Source: Boletus sp. NGJ (taxonomy: Eukaryota; Basidiomycota; Agaricomycetes; Boletales; Boletaceae). From it: a stretch of DNA of 64,000 nucleotides. Positions within the stretch are counted from its first letter, which is position 1. Each line of letters opens with the position of its first letter. The translations under genes were made by a program, and so were the position numbers. The notes beneath the pieces are model-generated. The model was not told where the DNA came from. It did no database searches and was given only the letters and a program-made list of their open reading frames with translations. Where the stretch lies: assembly GCA_019096195.1 (NCBI GenBank), contig JAGTXK010000091.1:248001-312000 (forward strand). The letters are read 5' to 3'. Below, piece after piece: positions 47,739 to 59,702 of the stretch.

Positions 47739-50700
47739 ATGACTTCCTCACAGTTTCTTCACCCTCCGAGGCTCGCCCACACCTTTATCGCGTCGCCCAG
47801 TGCGCCCGGCACACCTGTGCATAGCATCCAGACAATGCGCAGGAGGGCCGCCGGCCACAGCGGTCCCCTCACCAAGATTCTCGTAGCAAACCGTGGGGCA
47901 AGTTGACTTGCACTCTCCATTCGACGATCTCCCCAATGTGATCTTGTTCGCCAGGAAATCGCTATCCGAGTGTTTCGGACAGCCCATGAACTGGCTATGC
48001 ACACCGTCGCAATCTATTCATTCGAAGATCGTCTTTCCGCTCATCGCCAAAAGGTGCGATGGACGAAACTAGCCATCGTGTTTGCGGCCTCCCTTACATG
48101 CCAGACAGGCGGATGAAGCATACCAAGTTGGGAGAGGCCTGACTCCCGTCGGTGCATATCTCGCGCAGGAAGATATCATCAGCATCGCTCTTGAACATGG
48201 CGTCGACATGATCCATCCTGGGTACCTGCCACTACGTGTCTTATGGTATTTGTGCTGAATGCTTTCGCAGCTACGGTTTTTTGTCCGAAAATGCCGAGTT
48301 CGCGCGAAAGGTCGAGCAGGCTGGTATCGCGTTCGTTGGACCCACTCCTAAAGTCATTGATGGTCTTGGTGACAAGACCAAAGCACGTACATTGGGTATA
48401 TGCGCAAATACGATTGCACACATAATTGAGGCTGATGCCGTTTTTCAGCTATGAAAGTCGGTGTACCGATCGTTCCCGGAACACCGGGACCCGTCGCGTC
48501 GTATGTCGACGGAGAGGCGTTCATCAAAGAATATGGTTTCCCAGGTAGGGTCCAATCCGCATACGTGCTCCTCCAAACGGTTGATTGATGACTTTTTGTA
48601 GTTATCATCAAGGCCGCCATGGGCGGAGGTGGTCGCGGTATGCGCGTCGTACGCGAACAATCTGACTTCCAGAATGCCTTCGAACGCGCTGTCTCTGAGG
48701 CCAAGTCTGCTTTCGGAGATGGTACGGTCTTCATTGAGCGTTTTATTGAACGCCCTAGGCACATCGAAGTCCAAATTCTGGCGGACGCGATTGGTAACAC
48801 CATCCACCTCTTTGAACGTGATTGTTCAGTGCAAAGGCGTCACCAAAAGGTCGTCGAGGTTGCGCCCGCCACACATCTCCCTGACGAGCTCCGCCAAGCT
48901 ATCTTGGCTGATGCCATCAAACTTGCCAAAAGTGTGGGATACAGGAACGCTGGAACTGCCGAGTTCCTAGTCGACCAGTTGGGCAGACATTATTTCATCG
49001 AGATTAACCCTCGTATCCAAGTTGAGCACACCATTACTGGTACGAGCCCTATAACCGTTTTCATAGCTTTTCGTCCTAATATAACCCCGTGATGTTCCTA
49101 GAGGAAATCACTGGTATCGACATCGTTGCTGCCCAAATCCAGATCGCTGCAGGCGCGACTCTTCCCCAGCTTGGCTTGACGCAAGAGGCTATTACTCGCC
49201 GAGGCTTTGCGATTCAGTGTCGTGTCACCACCGAAGATGCGGCAGCCGGCTTCCAGCCAGACACAGGAAAGATCGAGGTATACCGCAGTGCAGGAGGTAA
49301 CGGTGTTCGTCTCGACGCATCTTCCGGTTTCGCTGGGGCACAGATCACGGTAGGCATCCGAAAAGTATACGGTTCAATCTGGGTTAAGCGTGCGTTCCCG
49401 TGTAGCCGCACTATGATAGCTTGCTCGTCAAGTGCACGGTCAGTGGCACGACCTACGAAGTTGCTCGTCGCAAGATGCTCCGTGCTCTCGTTGAGTTCCG
49501 TATCCGTGGTGTCAAGGTCGGCCGAGAATGAGTATGTTCTCGAGATTGAGTTAATGTCCTCCTTAGACAAACATCCCCTTCTTGTTTCGCCTCCTCACAC
49601 ACGATGTCTTCGTTGGTGGAAAGACCTGGACCACGGTATGTGTTGGAATTCCTGCGTAACCGGTGTTTCTCATGTTATTGTAGTTTATCGACGATACCCC
49701 GGAGCTCTTCAAACTTGTACAGAGCCAAAACCGTGCTCAGAAGCTCCTCGCATATCTCGGAGATCTCGCAGTAAACGGGAGCTCCATCAAGGGTCAGTCT
49801 GGCGAACCGGGTCTCAAAGACGAAATTGTTGTCCCCAAGTTGGAAAATCATGACGACCTAAATGGTCAACCTATTGATACCACATTTCCGTGTCAGTTGG
49901 GTTGGCGTAACATCATCGTCGAACACGGACCCGAGGCTTTCGCCAAAGCCGTACGGGAGTACCCAGGCACGCTCATAATGGACACAACATGGCGAGACGC
50001 TCACCAATCGCTCCTTGCCACCCGCCTAAGAACTACCGAAATGATCAATATTGCGAAAGAGACCAGTTATGCCCTTGCCAACGCCTTTAGCTTGGAAATG
50101 TGGGGTGGAGCCACGTTTGACGTTGCCATGCGATTCCTGTACGAGGATCCATGGGAGCGGTTGGTCCGTTGAAGCCTGACGCGTCTGTGGTTCGCTTGCT
50201 GACACATATCTTCAGCGCACCCTCCGTCAGCTGGTGCCTAATATTCCATTCCAAGCACTCGTGCGTGGTGCTAATGGTGTTGGGTATACCAGCTATCCGT
50301 AAGTCCTTGTGAACTTTCGCAACACCTGTTCATTCCCGTCGCAGTGACAATGCCATCTACGACTTCTCCAAGAAAGCTGTTGAGAACGGCCTTGATATCT
50401 TCCGTGTCTTCGATTCCCTGAACTACTTTGGCAAGTGTACCAGTAGTTCAATGCTGACCGACTACTGATCTATATTTTCGACAGAAAACGTGAGCTGAAC
50501 ACATCAACTCGATGTCATGGGTGCTAACCTTCATCCAGATGAGGCTTGGTATTGATGCTGCCAAGAAAGCCGGAGGGGTTGTTGAAGCCGTTGTTTGCTA
50601 CAGCGGTGATGTTGCTAGTCCCAAGGAAAGAAAGTATACCCTTGAGTACTATCTGGATTTCATCGACAAACTTGTCAAAGAAGGCGTTCACATCCTTGGT

Positions 50701-52642
50701 GTGAAAGATATGGCTGGTCTGCTCAAGCCAGAGGCAGCGAAAATGTGGGTAATCCTTGCTGTGATCATTATATGCAGTGTGAACTGAGTGACAAATCCCG
50801 GCAGCCTCATAGGAGCCATCAGAGAGAAGTACCCTGATATTCCGATCCACGTTCATTCCCATGACACAGCTGGCATCGCGACTGCGTCTATGTTGGCGGC
50901 GGCGGCGGCCGGCGCTGATATTGTTGATGTTGCCATTGATAGTAAGGACAAAAGACCAACTCACAGACGTACTGTTATTAATCAATGTGGCAAGGCATGT
51001 CTGGGTTAACTTCGCAACCGTCGATGGGAGCGGTCTGCATGGCGCTGGAGCAGACTAAATTAGGCACGGGTATCCGCTATGCTGATATCCAGGCACTGAA
51101 CTCGTACTGGAGCCAAGTCCGCATGCTTTACAGCTGCTTTGAAGCTAATGTCCGTGCATCGGACTCGAGTGTGTTCGATCATGAGATGCCAGGAGGACAG
51201 TACACAAATCTCATGGTAGGAACCGAACCTCGTGGCATCTGCATTGCGTAGTGGCTTATTGGCCGTGTAGTTCCAGGCTGCGCAACTTGGCCTCGGAAAA
51301 CAATGGACAGGTAAACTATTTGCACTTTTCTAGACATCTCTCCTGCTAATACACTATCACGTAGAAATCAAGAAGAAGTATATCGAAGCCAATGAGCTTG
51401 TAGGTGGAAGGTACTATCAATCGCGTTGGAAGCTTCATTCATTCTCCAGTGCGGCAACATTGTTAAAGTTACGCCATCATCCAAGGTGGTTGGTGACTTT
51501 GCACAATGGATGACGTCGAACTCCTTCACCAAAGAGGACGTGCTCTCCCGTGCAGATCAACTTGACTTTCCCTCATCTGTTGTTGAGTTCTTCCAAGGCT
51601 ATCTCGGGCAACCTGTGGGAGGCTTTCCCAGAGCCATTGCGTAGTAAGGTCATCAGGGACAAGCCCAGAATCGACGGCCGCCCAGGGGCTACGATGGCAC
51701 CTTTGGACTTTAAAAAGATAAAGGCCGATCTACGCAGCAAATTCGGAAAACACATTACCGATGCAGACGTGACCTCATATGTCATGTACCCTAAGGTTTG
51801 TGGTGCCTTTTTTGTTCCCGTCACCTGGCACGGACTATTTATGTTAACTCCGCCAGGTCTTCGAAGAGTACCAGGGATTCTTGCAGAAATACGGCAACCT
51901 AAGGTGTGTGATCCTCTGTAATGGGGGACTGGGACGATGTGGATCAGTATTATGCAGTGTGCTTCCCACACGGTACTTTTTGGGTCGCCCGGACATCGGA
52001 GAAGAGATGCACATCTCAATTGAAAAGGGAAAGACCCTTATTGTCCGTCTAATGGCAATAGGACCCGTCATTGAGGGCCGTGCCCAACGTGATGTTTGGT
52101 TCGAAGTCAACGGCGAGGTAATACCTGGGACATGTGATAAGTTGCACGAGGGTTTTACTGATATGTATTCCCTGGGTGTAGGTACGCGCGGTATCTGTTG
52201 AGGACAAGAACTCCGCAGTGGAGACAGTCTCACGGGAGAAGGCAACTTCTGACCCAGGTTCGGTCGGTGCGCCCATGTCGGGTGTTGTCGTTGAGGTCAG
52301 AGTCAAGGAAGGTCAGGAGATCAAGAAGGGGGACCCTCTTTGCGGTCAGTGAAATCAATACGTTTCCACTAAAGCTACCTTTTTAATATGGATTGTTCCT
52401 TGCTCACCTCCAGTGCTGAGTGCCATGAAGGTGTGTAGGCATTACACAATCTTGTTCTCTTCACCTGACTGAGAGGGTCCTCAGATGGAATCTGCGGTCA
52501 CCGCACCAGTTTCTGGCCACATCAAACGTGTTGTTGTCCATGAAGGTGCGTGGGTTTGCTTCCCATTGAGATCAGTCCGTAACTTTGGCTATCAGGTGAC
52601 TCGATAAATCAAGGAGACTTGACAGTGGAAATTGTCCACTGA
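47739..52642 (+). CDS. PYC1: Pyruvate carboxylase (one frame break)
   Basis: Biotin enzyme making oxaloacetate from pyruvate and bicarbonate; cytosolic in fungi. 25 exons, about 1196 residues: 47739-47897, 47955-48053, 48109-48221, 48271-48395, 48449-48544, 48602-49039, 49102-49349, 49406-49516, 49567-49635, 49684-50163, 50216-50298, 50345-50430, 50485-50489, 50539-50744, 50805-50941, 50995-51215, 51271-51310, 51365-51399, 51450-51795, 51857-51903, 51958-52117, 52182-52344, 52414-52430, 52485-52545 and 52596-52642. Biotin carboxylase domain first ([28 protein letters not shown]), carboxyltransferase next ([35 protein letters not shown]), biotin carrier last (VLSAMKMES). Introns 47898-47954 and 50431-50484 are GC-AG. 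Exon 13 has five bases and exon 23 seventeen. In exon 19 the run TTTCCC (51624-51629) holds one base too many for [11 protein letters not shown]. Confidence 0.95.
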
Positions 52643-52948
52643 AGCAACGGCCGTGTCATAATAGAATGCAACAAACAATGTATACTAGTCTCTTGCTAGT
52701 GCATTATTACCTTATTGTTTCTTTCGGGGGCGAACCAGCGCGACAAGGGCAAATCTTTGCAGACCATCATATCCGCTGGCAGGCTAGTGGGTCCGGTGCT
52801 AAATTTGAAAGATGCTGTAGCCCGCATTCTACCCACGGGCCCTTCTATAGTCAGCGACGACCGTTGATTGAGCGACAATGTTTGATACGGTGGGAACGCA
52901 GGTAGCGGCCGACGAGCGGGTAGACGCGAAATTAATGCTATCTTATCG
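52643..52948. other. Intergenic, convergent 3' ends
   Basis: 306 bases between the stops of pyruvate carboxylase (+) and the nitronate monooxygenase (-). Only 3' UTRs are expected; no gene seen. Confidence 0.6.
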
Positions 52949-54230
52949 TCAATGAAATTCGACAACATTGTTATTCCTTATCGCGAGCTCCGAAGCGGCC
53001 TTCAGCCGCTGCAGGATATCATCCTGAAGTTCCTGGACGACCTCCTATACATCATGCATCATGAATGAGCCGAGGAGCGATCAACAGGATCAAGAACCAA
53101 CCTTGGCGCTCTTGACCTCCGAAACGAGTCCTACTCCCATACCAGACCAAACTAGCATTCGGTCGGGGTCACCGTCACGGACACCCTGTTCGAATTTCTC
53201 CTTCACGGTGTTAATGTCAATCCCACCATCCATGTCTTTCACAGTGTTATTATATAGTCCCCTCCCATCGACGCCTGCTGGCCAGTCCAGAGTGCCCCTC
53301 GCACGATCGAATGCCATCGTCCGCACTGTCATATCAGATTTAGCTGCCACGAGGGCTTCTTTCTGCGCATCGCTGTATAGGCTCTCCGGAGTCATCAAAA
53401 AGCGCGTTCCAAGCACAGCACCCGCCGCTCCGAGGACAAGGAGAGAAGCAACTTGGCTGCCGTTAACCAGGCCCCCTGCTGCCAACAGAGGAGGTCCATC
53501 TTTGGGCAACGCGGCGATAATGGAGGAGACTAATGTGAAAAGAGGTGGTGCAGAACCACATCCATGTCCCCCTGACTCGTTACCTGCAAGAATCCATACA
53601 CGGGGATGAATTCAACCGTCTCATATCGTTAAAAAAATCATCAAACCTTGGGCGACAAGGACGTCCACGTTCCACTCATCCGAAGCAACGAGAGCTTCCT
53701 CAACGGAAGAAACCTGGACAAAGATGGTCGTCTTACGAACGCGTTTGTGCTCAGCGTCATAGTTGCGGATAAATTTGATCCACTGTTTGAGATTGTTTCC
53801 AAACGCAAGCCAAATTGCACGGACATGATTGTCGAGGGCGGCCGATAGTACAACTTCCGGCTTGGCCGTGGGCTTCTCCAACTGCCAGCCCAAATAACCA
53901 ACACCGATTGGAAGGGGGTCCGAGGGAGTTAACTGGAGTGATCCACGAGCGAGGGATAATTCGTCGATCAGACTCTCGGCGCTCGTGTAACCTGCCACGG
54001 ATCCAAAGATCAGCCATCATACCTCGGTGAGGTGAGCAATCAGACCTGCTGCCAGGAATCCGAAGCCTCCTCCGGCGGTGACCTGAGCTGCCAACAAGCC
54101 TCCGCTTGCTCCCGCCATCGGAGCCGCGACGATAGGGACCTTTACACCTAGAGAGATCACATATGCGGTTTTGGAACACGAGCAGCTGCAACCTACCTAA
54201 TATGCGGGTTATCGGGGTGTCGAAAGGCAT
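52949..54230 (-). CDS. Nitronate monooxygenase family flavoenzyme
   Basis: FMN-dependent TIM-barrel enzyme of the nitronate monooxygenase (2-nitropropane dioxygenase) family, which oxidises toxic alkyl nitronates such as propionate 3-nitronate. Five exons: 54230-54197, 54147-54046, 53991-53647, 53583-53102 and 53044-52949; 352 residues, usual for the family. The start is typical, PFDTPITRILGVKVPIVAAP then MAGASGGLLAAQVTAGGGFG. Other motifs are NESGGHG with the active-site histidine, LLAAGGLVNGSQVASLLVLG (FMN phosphate loop) and LGAAGAVLGTRFLMTPES. Intron 53992-54045 begins GTCTGA; a nearer donor would leave a 31-base intron in the wrong phase. The in vivo substrate is unknown. Confidence 0.9.
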
Positions 54231-54558
54231 GTATATATGTCTCCAATGAACGACTAGGTCATACTGGCGGTTGATTCGTATTTATGGCCGTCGTCTCGGA
54301 GCAGATCACCGAAACTCCAAGTGCTGATTAACCCATGGTCTTGGTCATCGGTCATCGCTTGGACTACCTGTCATGATGACCATAGATGATGTTAAATAGC
54401 TTACCGAGCGAGAAAGACTGGCCTTGTATACCGACTCGTTCTTAGTAGTTGTGGTCGCCACCGTTTATATTTGTAGATGTTTGTGCAATGAAATCTACGC
54501 TGCCTCGTTTCCCCCGTATCGCTCGTTGTACTTGCGCCATATCTTAATCGCGCCCATC
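54231..54558. promoter_or_regulatory. Divergent promoter region, nitronate monooxygenase / SmB
   Basis: 328 bases between start codons on opposite strands; contains both promoters. No defined element recognised. Confidence 0.4.
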
Positions 54559-55343
54559 ATGGTTTGTATCGTTCACAGATCCGAGGGAAAAAATATTTTT
54601 ACTGACTTGTCTCTCAATAATTGTAGCCTCCTCCAAAATCAAAAGGTGGAAAGATGCTCAGTCTCATCAACTGGCGGCTGAAAGTCACCATCAACGACGG
54701 TCGTGCTTTAACCGGACAAATGCTCGCTTTCGACAGGCATATGAATTTGGTTCTGGCAGACTGTGAAGAGTTCCGCCGCGTTAGACCCAAGAAAAAGCAA
54801 GGGGAGACAGAAACACCGCCTGAACAAGAGATCAAGCGGACCCTCGGTCTTGTGATTCTCCGTGGCGAAACAGTAGTCAGCATGAGCGTCGAAGGTCCGC
54901 CTCCAGTTGTTGATGATGACAAGAAGAATGTCGTACGTCCCTATTTTTGGTCAACACGCAATGAAACGTCTAATGGGACCGAATCTATAGCTTCCTGCTG
55001 GTCCTGGCCGTGGAATGCCTGCCGGTCGCGGTATGGGAATGATGCCCCCAGGTGCGTGGTTTTCTTTGGAAGTATTGTTTTCATTCCCCTGATAGATCCC
55101 ATTGTAGCTGGCGCTCCGCAAATGGGACGGCCTCCAGTGCCTTTCCCTCCTCCTGGCATGCCCGGTCCTCCTCCTGGTTTCAGACCCCCTGGTTTCCCAC
55201 CCGGTGTTCCCTTCCCACCACCACCGGGCTTCGGAGGTCCCCCTCCTCCTGGGTAATCATTTCCTAACATCGATGAATTTTGCCTGTGACAAATATTGTT
55301 TTCCAGCTTTCAACCTCCCCCCCCAGTAATTTGCGGTGCATGA
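54559..55343 (+). CDS. SMB1: Spliceosomal core protein SmB
   Basis: Sm-ring subunit of U1, U2, U4 and U5 snRNPs. Five exons: 54559-54561, 54627-54929, 54991-55051, 55108-55252 and 55307-55343; 182 residues. The first exon carries only the ATG. Sm1 and Sm2 motifs are clear: INWRLKVTINDGRALTGQML with the FDRHMNLVLADCEEFR loop, then RTLGLVILRGETVVSMSVEG. The tail is typical of SmB: GRGMPAGRGMGMMPP followed by proline-rich repeats that recruit GYF/WW-type partners. As written the protein ends QPPPPVICGA; with one C fewer in the C8 run at 55317-55324 it would end QPPPQ and stop at once, which looks more natural for the family. Confidence 0.93.
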
Positions 55344-55880
55344 ATGTAAAATTTCTCTGCAGAAGCCAAAAGGCAGGAGCGGAGGGTAGGACAAGTAGTT
55401 CCCTTGTCTATCATGTCGGCGGGCGTATGAAATGTATTTCCTGGCCTATATCATCAAAGGTTTGTTGTACCTTTCTTACTAACAAACAGACAGCGCTGTA
55501 TCACGTCGGTTGCCATGTCCTGTTGCCCGAGTTGGTAAATGGATTGTGTTGCATCTTATAATTGTCCGAACGGAAACTCGTGCTGTCCATGGTCGCGCGC
55601 AGTGCTCATCTCCGGCGTGTCAAGTTGCACGCGGAAGGACCTTGATGAAACGTCTTCGCGAACTTGAGCACAGACTCATAAACGCCGCCATTGGTGATTG
55701 GCCCAATGTTCCTTCTATCTGACGTTGCAGGACAAGAGAAGAAGGACGCAGCACCCCCTTGCTTAGTACTTTTTTCACATCATGGCGGTTCTTATCATTT
55801 ACCAGCACCTCTTAATATCCCTTGTGAAGACACCCACCACCATCGTACTTTCCCCCCCCCCAGTGCGACCGTACGTCGAC
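55344..55880. other. Intergenic: SmB 3' region
   Basis: Spacer after SmB. A run of ten C followed by AG (55852-55863) looks like an intron polypyrimidine tract and acceptor in front of the next coding frame, so an upstream exon of the following gene may lie here. I could not fix it. Confidence 0.4.
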
Positions 55881-56504
55881 ATGACGTTCGACTGGCTGAG
55901 GTTCGCAAGATCCGTTCCAACGCGCGATGCTCGGGGGCAAAGTCAGCACCAACGCCCGCCCCCGATGATAACGCGCGTTCACGTGAAACGGCCTGCTGTT
56001 CCGCAGGTCATTACCCAGGTTCGACGAGGACATCACCGTGATCATCATCAGTCCTCGTTAGTCCCTGTGCCTCGCCCGCCCGCACCTGGGCGCAAGGGGC
56101 CTGTTGTGCGCGCACCCGCACGACTTCATGCACGACCTCATCCTCCTCAGCGAGGCTCTTCGAAACTCATGCAATGCCTTCATATCCATTTCCACCCTTC
56201 CCAGAAGCGGGATTTGGGCCTACCCCCTCCACGCTCCTCGAAACATATGAGTAGCCAACAGGTCCCTCCGTTCCCGCCACCTCGTGGGGCTATAAAACCA
56301 CCCCGACGACATGTCCACTGGGCTCCCGCCCAGGCCCCGCTGCCTTATCAGCCTTATCCTTATCCCTCCAATACTTCTTCTGGCTCTTCTCATGCCCGTT
56401 CCCATGCTCGCTCGGCACAGTATCAGGTTCCAATGACTATCCCCCGTTACCAACCACCACGTCAAAGCCGCGGACCGCAGCATCTGCCTCCTAAACGCAG
56501 ATGA
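55881..56504 (+). CDS. Hypothetical basic Pro/Arg/His-rich protein
   Basis: Open frame of 207 residues from the ATG at 55881 (MTFDWLRFARSVPTRDA); the frame is open further up to 55782, but the poly-C/AG at 55852-55863 suggests an intron acceptor there. Composition is rich in Pro, Arg, His and Ser with tracts such as HVHWAPAQAPLPYQPYPYP and ends in PPKRR. No domain recognised. Low-complexity proteins of this kind may be RNA-associated or nuclear, but that is speculation. Codon third positions look coding-like and there is no competing frame. It follows SmB on the same strand. Confidence 0.4.
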   Translation: MTFDWLRFARSVPTRDARGQSQHQRPPPMITRVHVKRPAVPQVITQVRRGHHRDHHQSSLVPVPRPPAPGRKGPVVRAPARLHARPHPPQRGSSKLMQCLHIHFHPSQKRDLGLPPPRSSKHMSSQQVPPFPPPRGAIKPPRRHVHWAPAQAPLPYQPYPYPSNTSSGSSHARSHARSAQYQVPMTIPRYQPPRQSRGPQHLPPKRR

Positions 56505-58650
56505 TGTATCTTGAACAGCTGCGATCAATAGAGGTGCGGATCATCCGGAGGTGATACAGTATGAGACGCGCTCTGATCTTGCATTTGCATTTAGTTTTTG
56601 CGAATGCTATCAGTGGAAGAATGGTGTGCTATCTTGATGATCGCACGTGTGCACTCCCAGAAAATATCTGGTTGAGGGCCGCTTCCCTTTCTGGCGATGT
56701 TTCGCTCCTTCAAGCTGGCCTTGGGATGTTCCGTGACTTGAAATGACGAGTGGGGATGGCAGGGGATTTATGAAGCTTCTTACAGACAGTTGGCTGCGCC
56801 TATGTTGAACTTTCCTAGAGAGTTTTCATTTGCTTGAGAACATGAATGTTTATGATGTGGATTCCTAAAAACGTCTGATCGGCCAAACGTTTTCTTCGAC
56901 TGCCTCCACAGCCTTGTTATCAATGCTGATAACACGTAGCACAGATATCGGTCGCTATGCTAGTAAGAAGCAACGCATCACGAATAGCATTTTCAGAGCA
57001 AAAGTTTGGCGTGGCCGGCCAAAATCCCTACTGATAGTGCATATTCCTTATGGTGCAGGCCCCTGCAACCGTATCCGTTACTACGGTGACCCGCACACGA
57101 GACAGACGCTGTAGTGGCGAAGCACAAGAAAATGAAAAGGCCCATGAGATGTCGTGCTTTTGACAGCTTGTTGACTGGAATAATAGTACGGTGACTTGGA
57201 GTAGAGCGTTATCAAGAACAAGGTGTTACAGGCAGCTTGAGACGTTGTTCATGAGGCGACAATCTATGGCCCGGTGTCGCGGGTGTCGACGACAAGGCTT
57301 CTTTTCTCCCCTCTTGTTCCCCTCGCCTACATTTATGAAGTGGTCCGTTTGGGCCTGCCTGCCAAATATCTCCGTACGCCGTATCGCAGCCTGACATGTC
57401 ACGAGGACTCGGAATCTCAGTATCCATGACCGTTCTGGGGTTATCTATAATCTCGCGAATCCGTCATGTGGGGTACCTCAATTGTGCGATTCCTGTTCGC
57501 GAGTCGTTCGCTAAAATGAATGTGGTCTAAATGATGCTCATTTTTGTTGGGACCTTGAGTCAGCTGGATGATCAATGTGCCATCACTGAGACGCTCCAAC
57601 GTAAGCCCCGAGACATTGGATTTTGGGGTCGTTCTTTTGGGCCATGCAGTAACGTTGATTAGGCGAATCCGCCTAGACCACCACCATGCATAAAGTTCGC
57701 TCTCTAACTGCGCAGCAGGTTACAGTTTCTCCTCGAGTTGCACACGGACACGCAGACGGTTGGGGAGGGGTGTCGATTGCGTACGCGCCAAGTTACTGCC
57801 TCCTTGATGTGACAACTCTGATATGTCCTGACATGGGTTCTCGGGTGCGACCAAACCATCGGTACGTGACCATAAGCTTCCTGCAATATCACCTGTTTCA
57901 TCCTCTGCTTAGATGCGCACAGCTTGAGAGAAGCTGACTTGGCTCAACTGTCCTGATTTACGACACCAAGAAGCAGGTGGGTGGGAACGCTCGGTACCAT
58001 AGACGAGTACTGTACCTCATTTTCGAGAGATCTCTCAACTGAGCTAGCCTGAACGCATCGACGAAAGGTGTCCCGATGCTGTGAGCTAACAACGTGGTTT
58101 AACCTTTTCTCCCTCCAAACGCCAAAACGAACGCACTCTTCCGCACCCGAAACTGTCGGGAATACATTCCGAAAAAAATGGCTGCCCATTGGCATCTCGT
58201 CTTTTCGAAAGTCGACTGCAAGGTTGCATACTCGGTCGACTGCAACGGTGTGCACCAAACGATCCGTGCCATGTCTTCACAATGGTGGGTACCTGAGCTC
58301 GCTGTACGGTCCCGGCTTGCTCGTTCCGGACGACGCCACTCTTCAATTTCGTCTCCAACATTCTCATCCCAACTCCCACAAACAATGTTCAGTTGTGTCC
58401 AATTCCACACCTGATTGTGACATAGAGGCGTCGCCACCGGAATTAAAAAAAATTGGCTCCCATAGTACCTGATGCAGAATAGATTGCGGACGTATTGTCA
58501 GGGTTCGCACTATTGAGGTGCGTACTGAATTAGCACTCATGAGACTTGACCCGATAAGCCACATGCATGACAGCTGACCAGGATAACCCCCTTAGCAGGT
58601 TGTGATTTTGACACGGTCGAGTTTTCCTTGGCTAAAGGTTAGCATATGAT

Positions 58651-58660
58651 CCCCCCCCCC
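58651..58660 (+). repeat. Poly(C) tract
   Basis: Run of ten C in the gene-poor region. Confidence 0.85.
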
Positions 58661-59688
58661 TTTACCGGTAATGCCCAACGCCTGACGGTTTTGGCATACC
58701 CCAGTATGTCCTAGCGCAACTTTCGGTTCCCTCGTTTTACCTGACCAGGGGGTGGGACCTTGATTGCAGCTAGACTTATATGAAGCTACGTTCCCTCGAG
58801 CTCATGCATCATGATTGCATGAGAAGTGGTGCCCCCGAAGACGTCTGATTATGGGGGGAGCCCATTGACGAGCATTTGCATGGCGGCTGTGCAGTCTAAA
58901 TTACATTTGTCAAGATGATATATCCGTTCCGACGAGGTGACAGCTGAGCCCATCATATCACACGTCCGACAAAATCGCTCCGGAGGCTTTTTTGTTGTCG
59001 TATTTTTCAAAATCCGTAGTATCCAGTCATTCAGAGAGCTAGTATCGATACCTTTCTACCATCTTCCCAAGAACCATAGAGTCGTTCGGTGTTTCATGCT
59101 GAACCGGATTCCCATCCGATCAGGATCTTCCCCGAATATTCCTTCATTGGGACTAACACAACGCGGCCAGGCTGTGTGCACGCCAACCTTGCAACGCTTG
59201 CAAAGCCACCCCGAATCTGCTTATCCAGGTGGGAACTGCTACCGGTAGGCACTGTTGTCGCTTATGAATCGTAAGCTCCTGTATTTGGCGCACGGTCTGC
59301 GCGCAGGTCGATCATGAAAAGGTGCGCGCCCATGACGGCGCCTCCATTTTTCGGGGGCCTGGAAAGAGACAAGGTTTACGTTCCACCGTCAATAAAGTCG
59401 GAGCATTAACCTTACCCTTTTGCGTTGGGTGCGCTCAGCCGAGTTTGCATTGTCCCGACGCTGGCACAGCATCGCTGTCTAATTGGATAGCTTTTTATCC
59501 AGCGGGGCCAAGCTCCGGTGGCGGGGCGTGTCGTCGGGCAGGGACCTGAAGACGGACGAGAATGTCTGCGTCGGTCGACGTGACACGTTTCTTGACGAGC
59601 AGAGCATGCGCCGCAGTGATAAGACGCCACTGAGTACTCACGCTACTTTGATCTGTGATATCGCCAAGATCCGAATAGAAGCTGTGAG

Positions 59689-59702
59689 CCCCCCCCCCCC
59701 CC
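59689..59702 (+). repeat. Poly(C) 14 tract
   Basis: Run of fourteen C in the gene-poor region, the longest homopolymer of G or C in the window. Confidence 0.85.

Noticed and set aside
54000-54046. A 31-base intron starting GTATGA in the nitronate monooxygenase gene.
   Set aside because: Too short and out of phase; a donor 20 bases upstream gives the family sequence FLAAGYTSAESL.
55782-55880. A hydrophobic N-terminal extension (AVLIIYQHLLISLV) on the hypothetical protein after SmB.
   Set aside because: It is separated from the rest by a poly-C/AG that looks like an intron acceptor, so it is probably not part of the protein.
58068-58564. Overlapping open frames of 100-130 codons on both strands.
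   Set aside because: They mirror one another, have no recognisable family and no splice chain.
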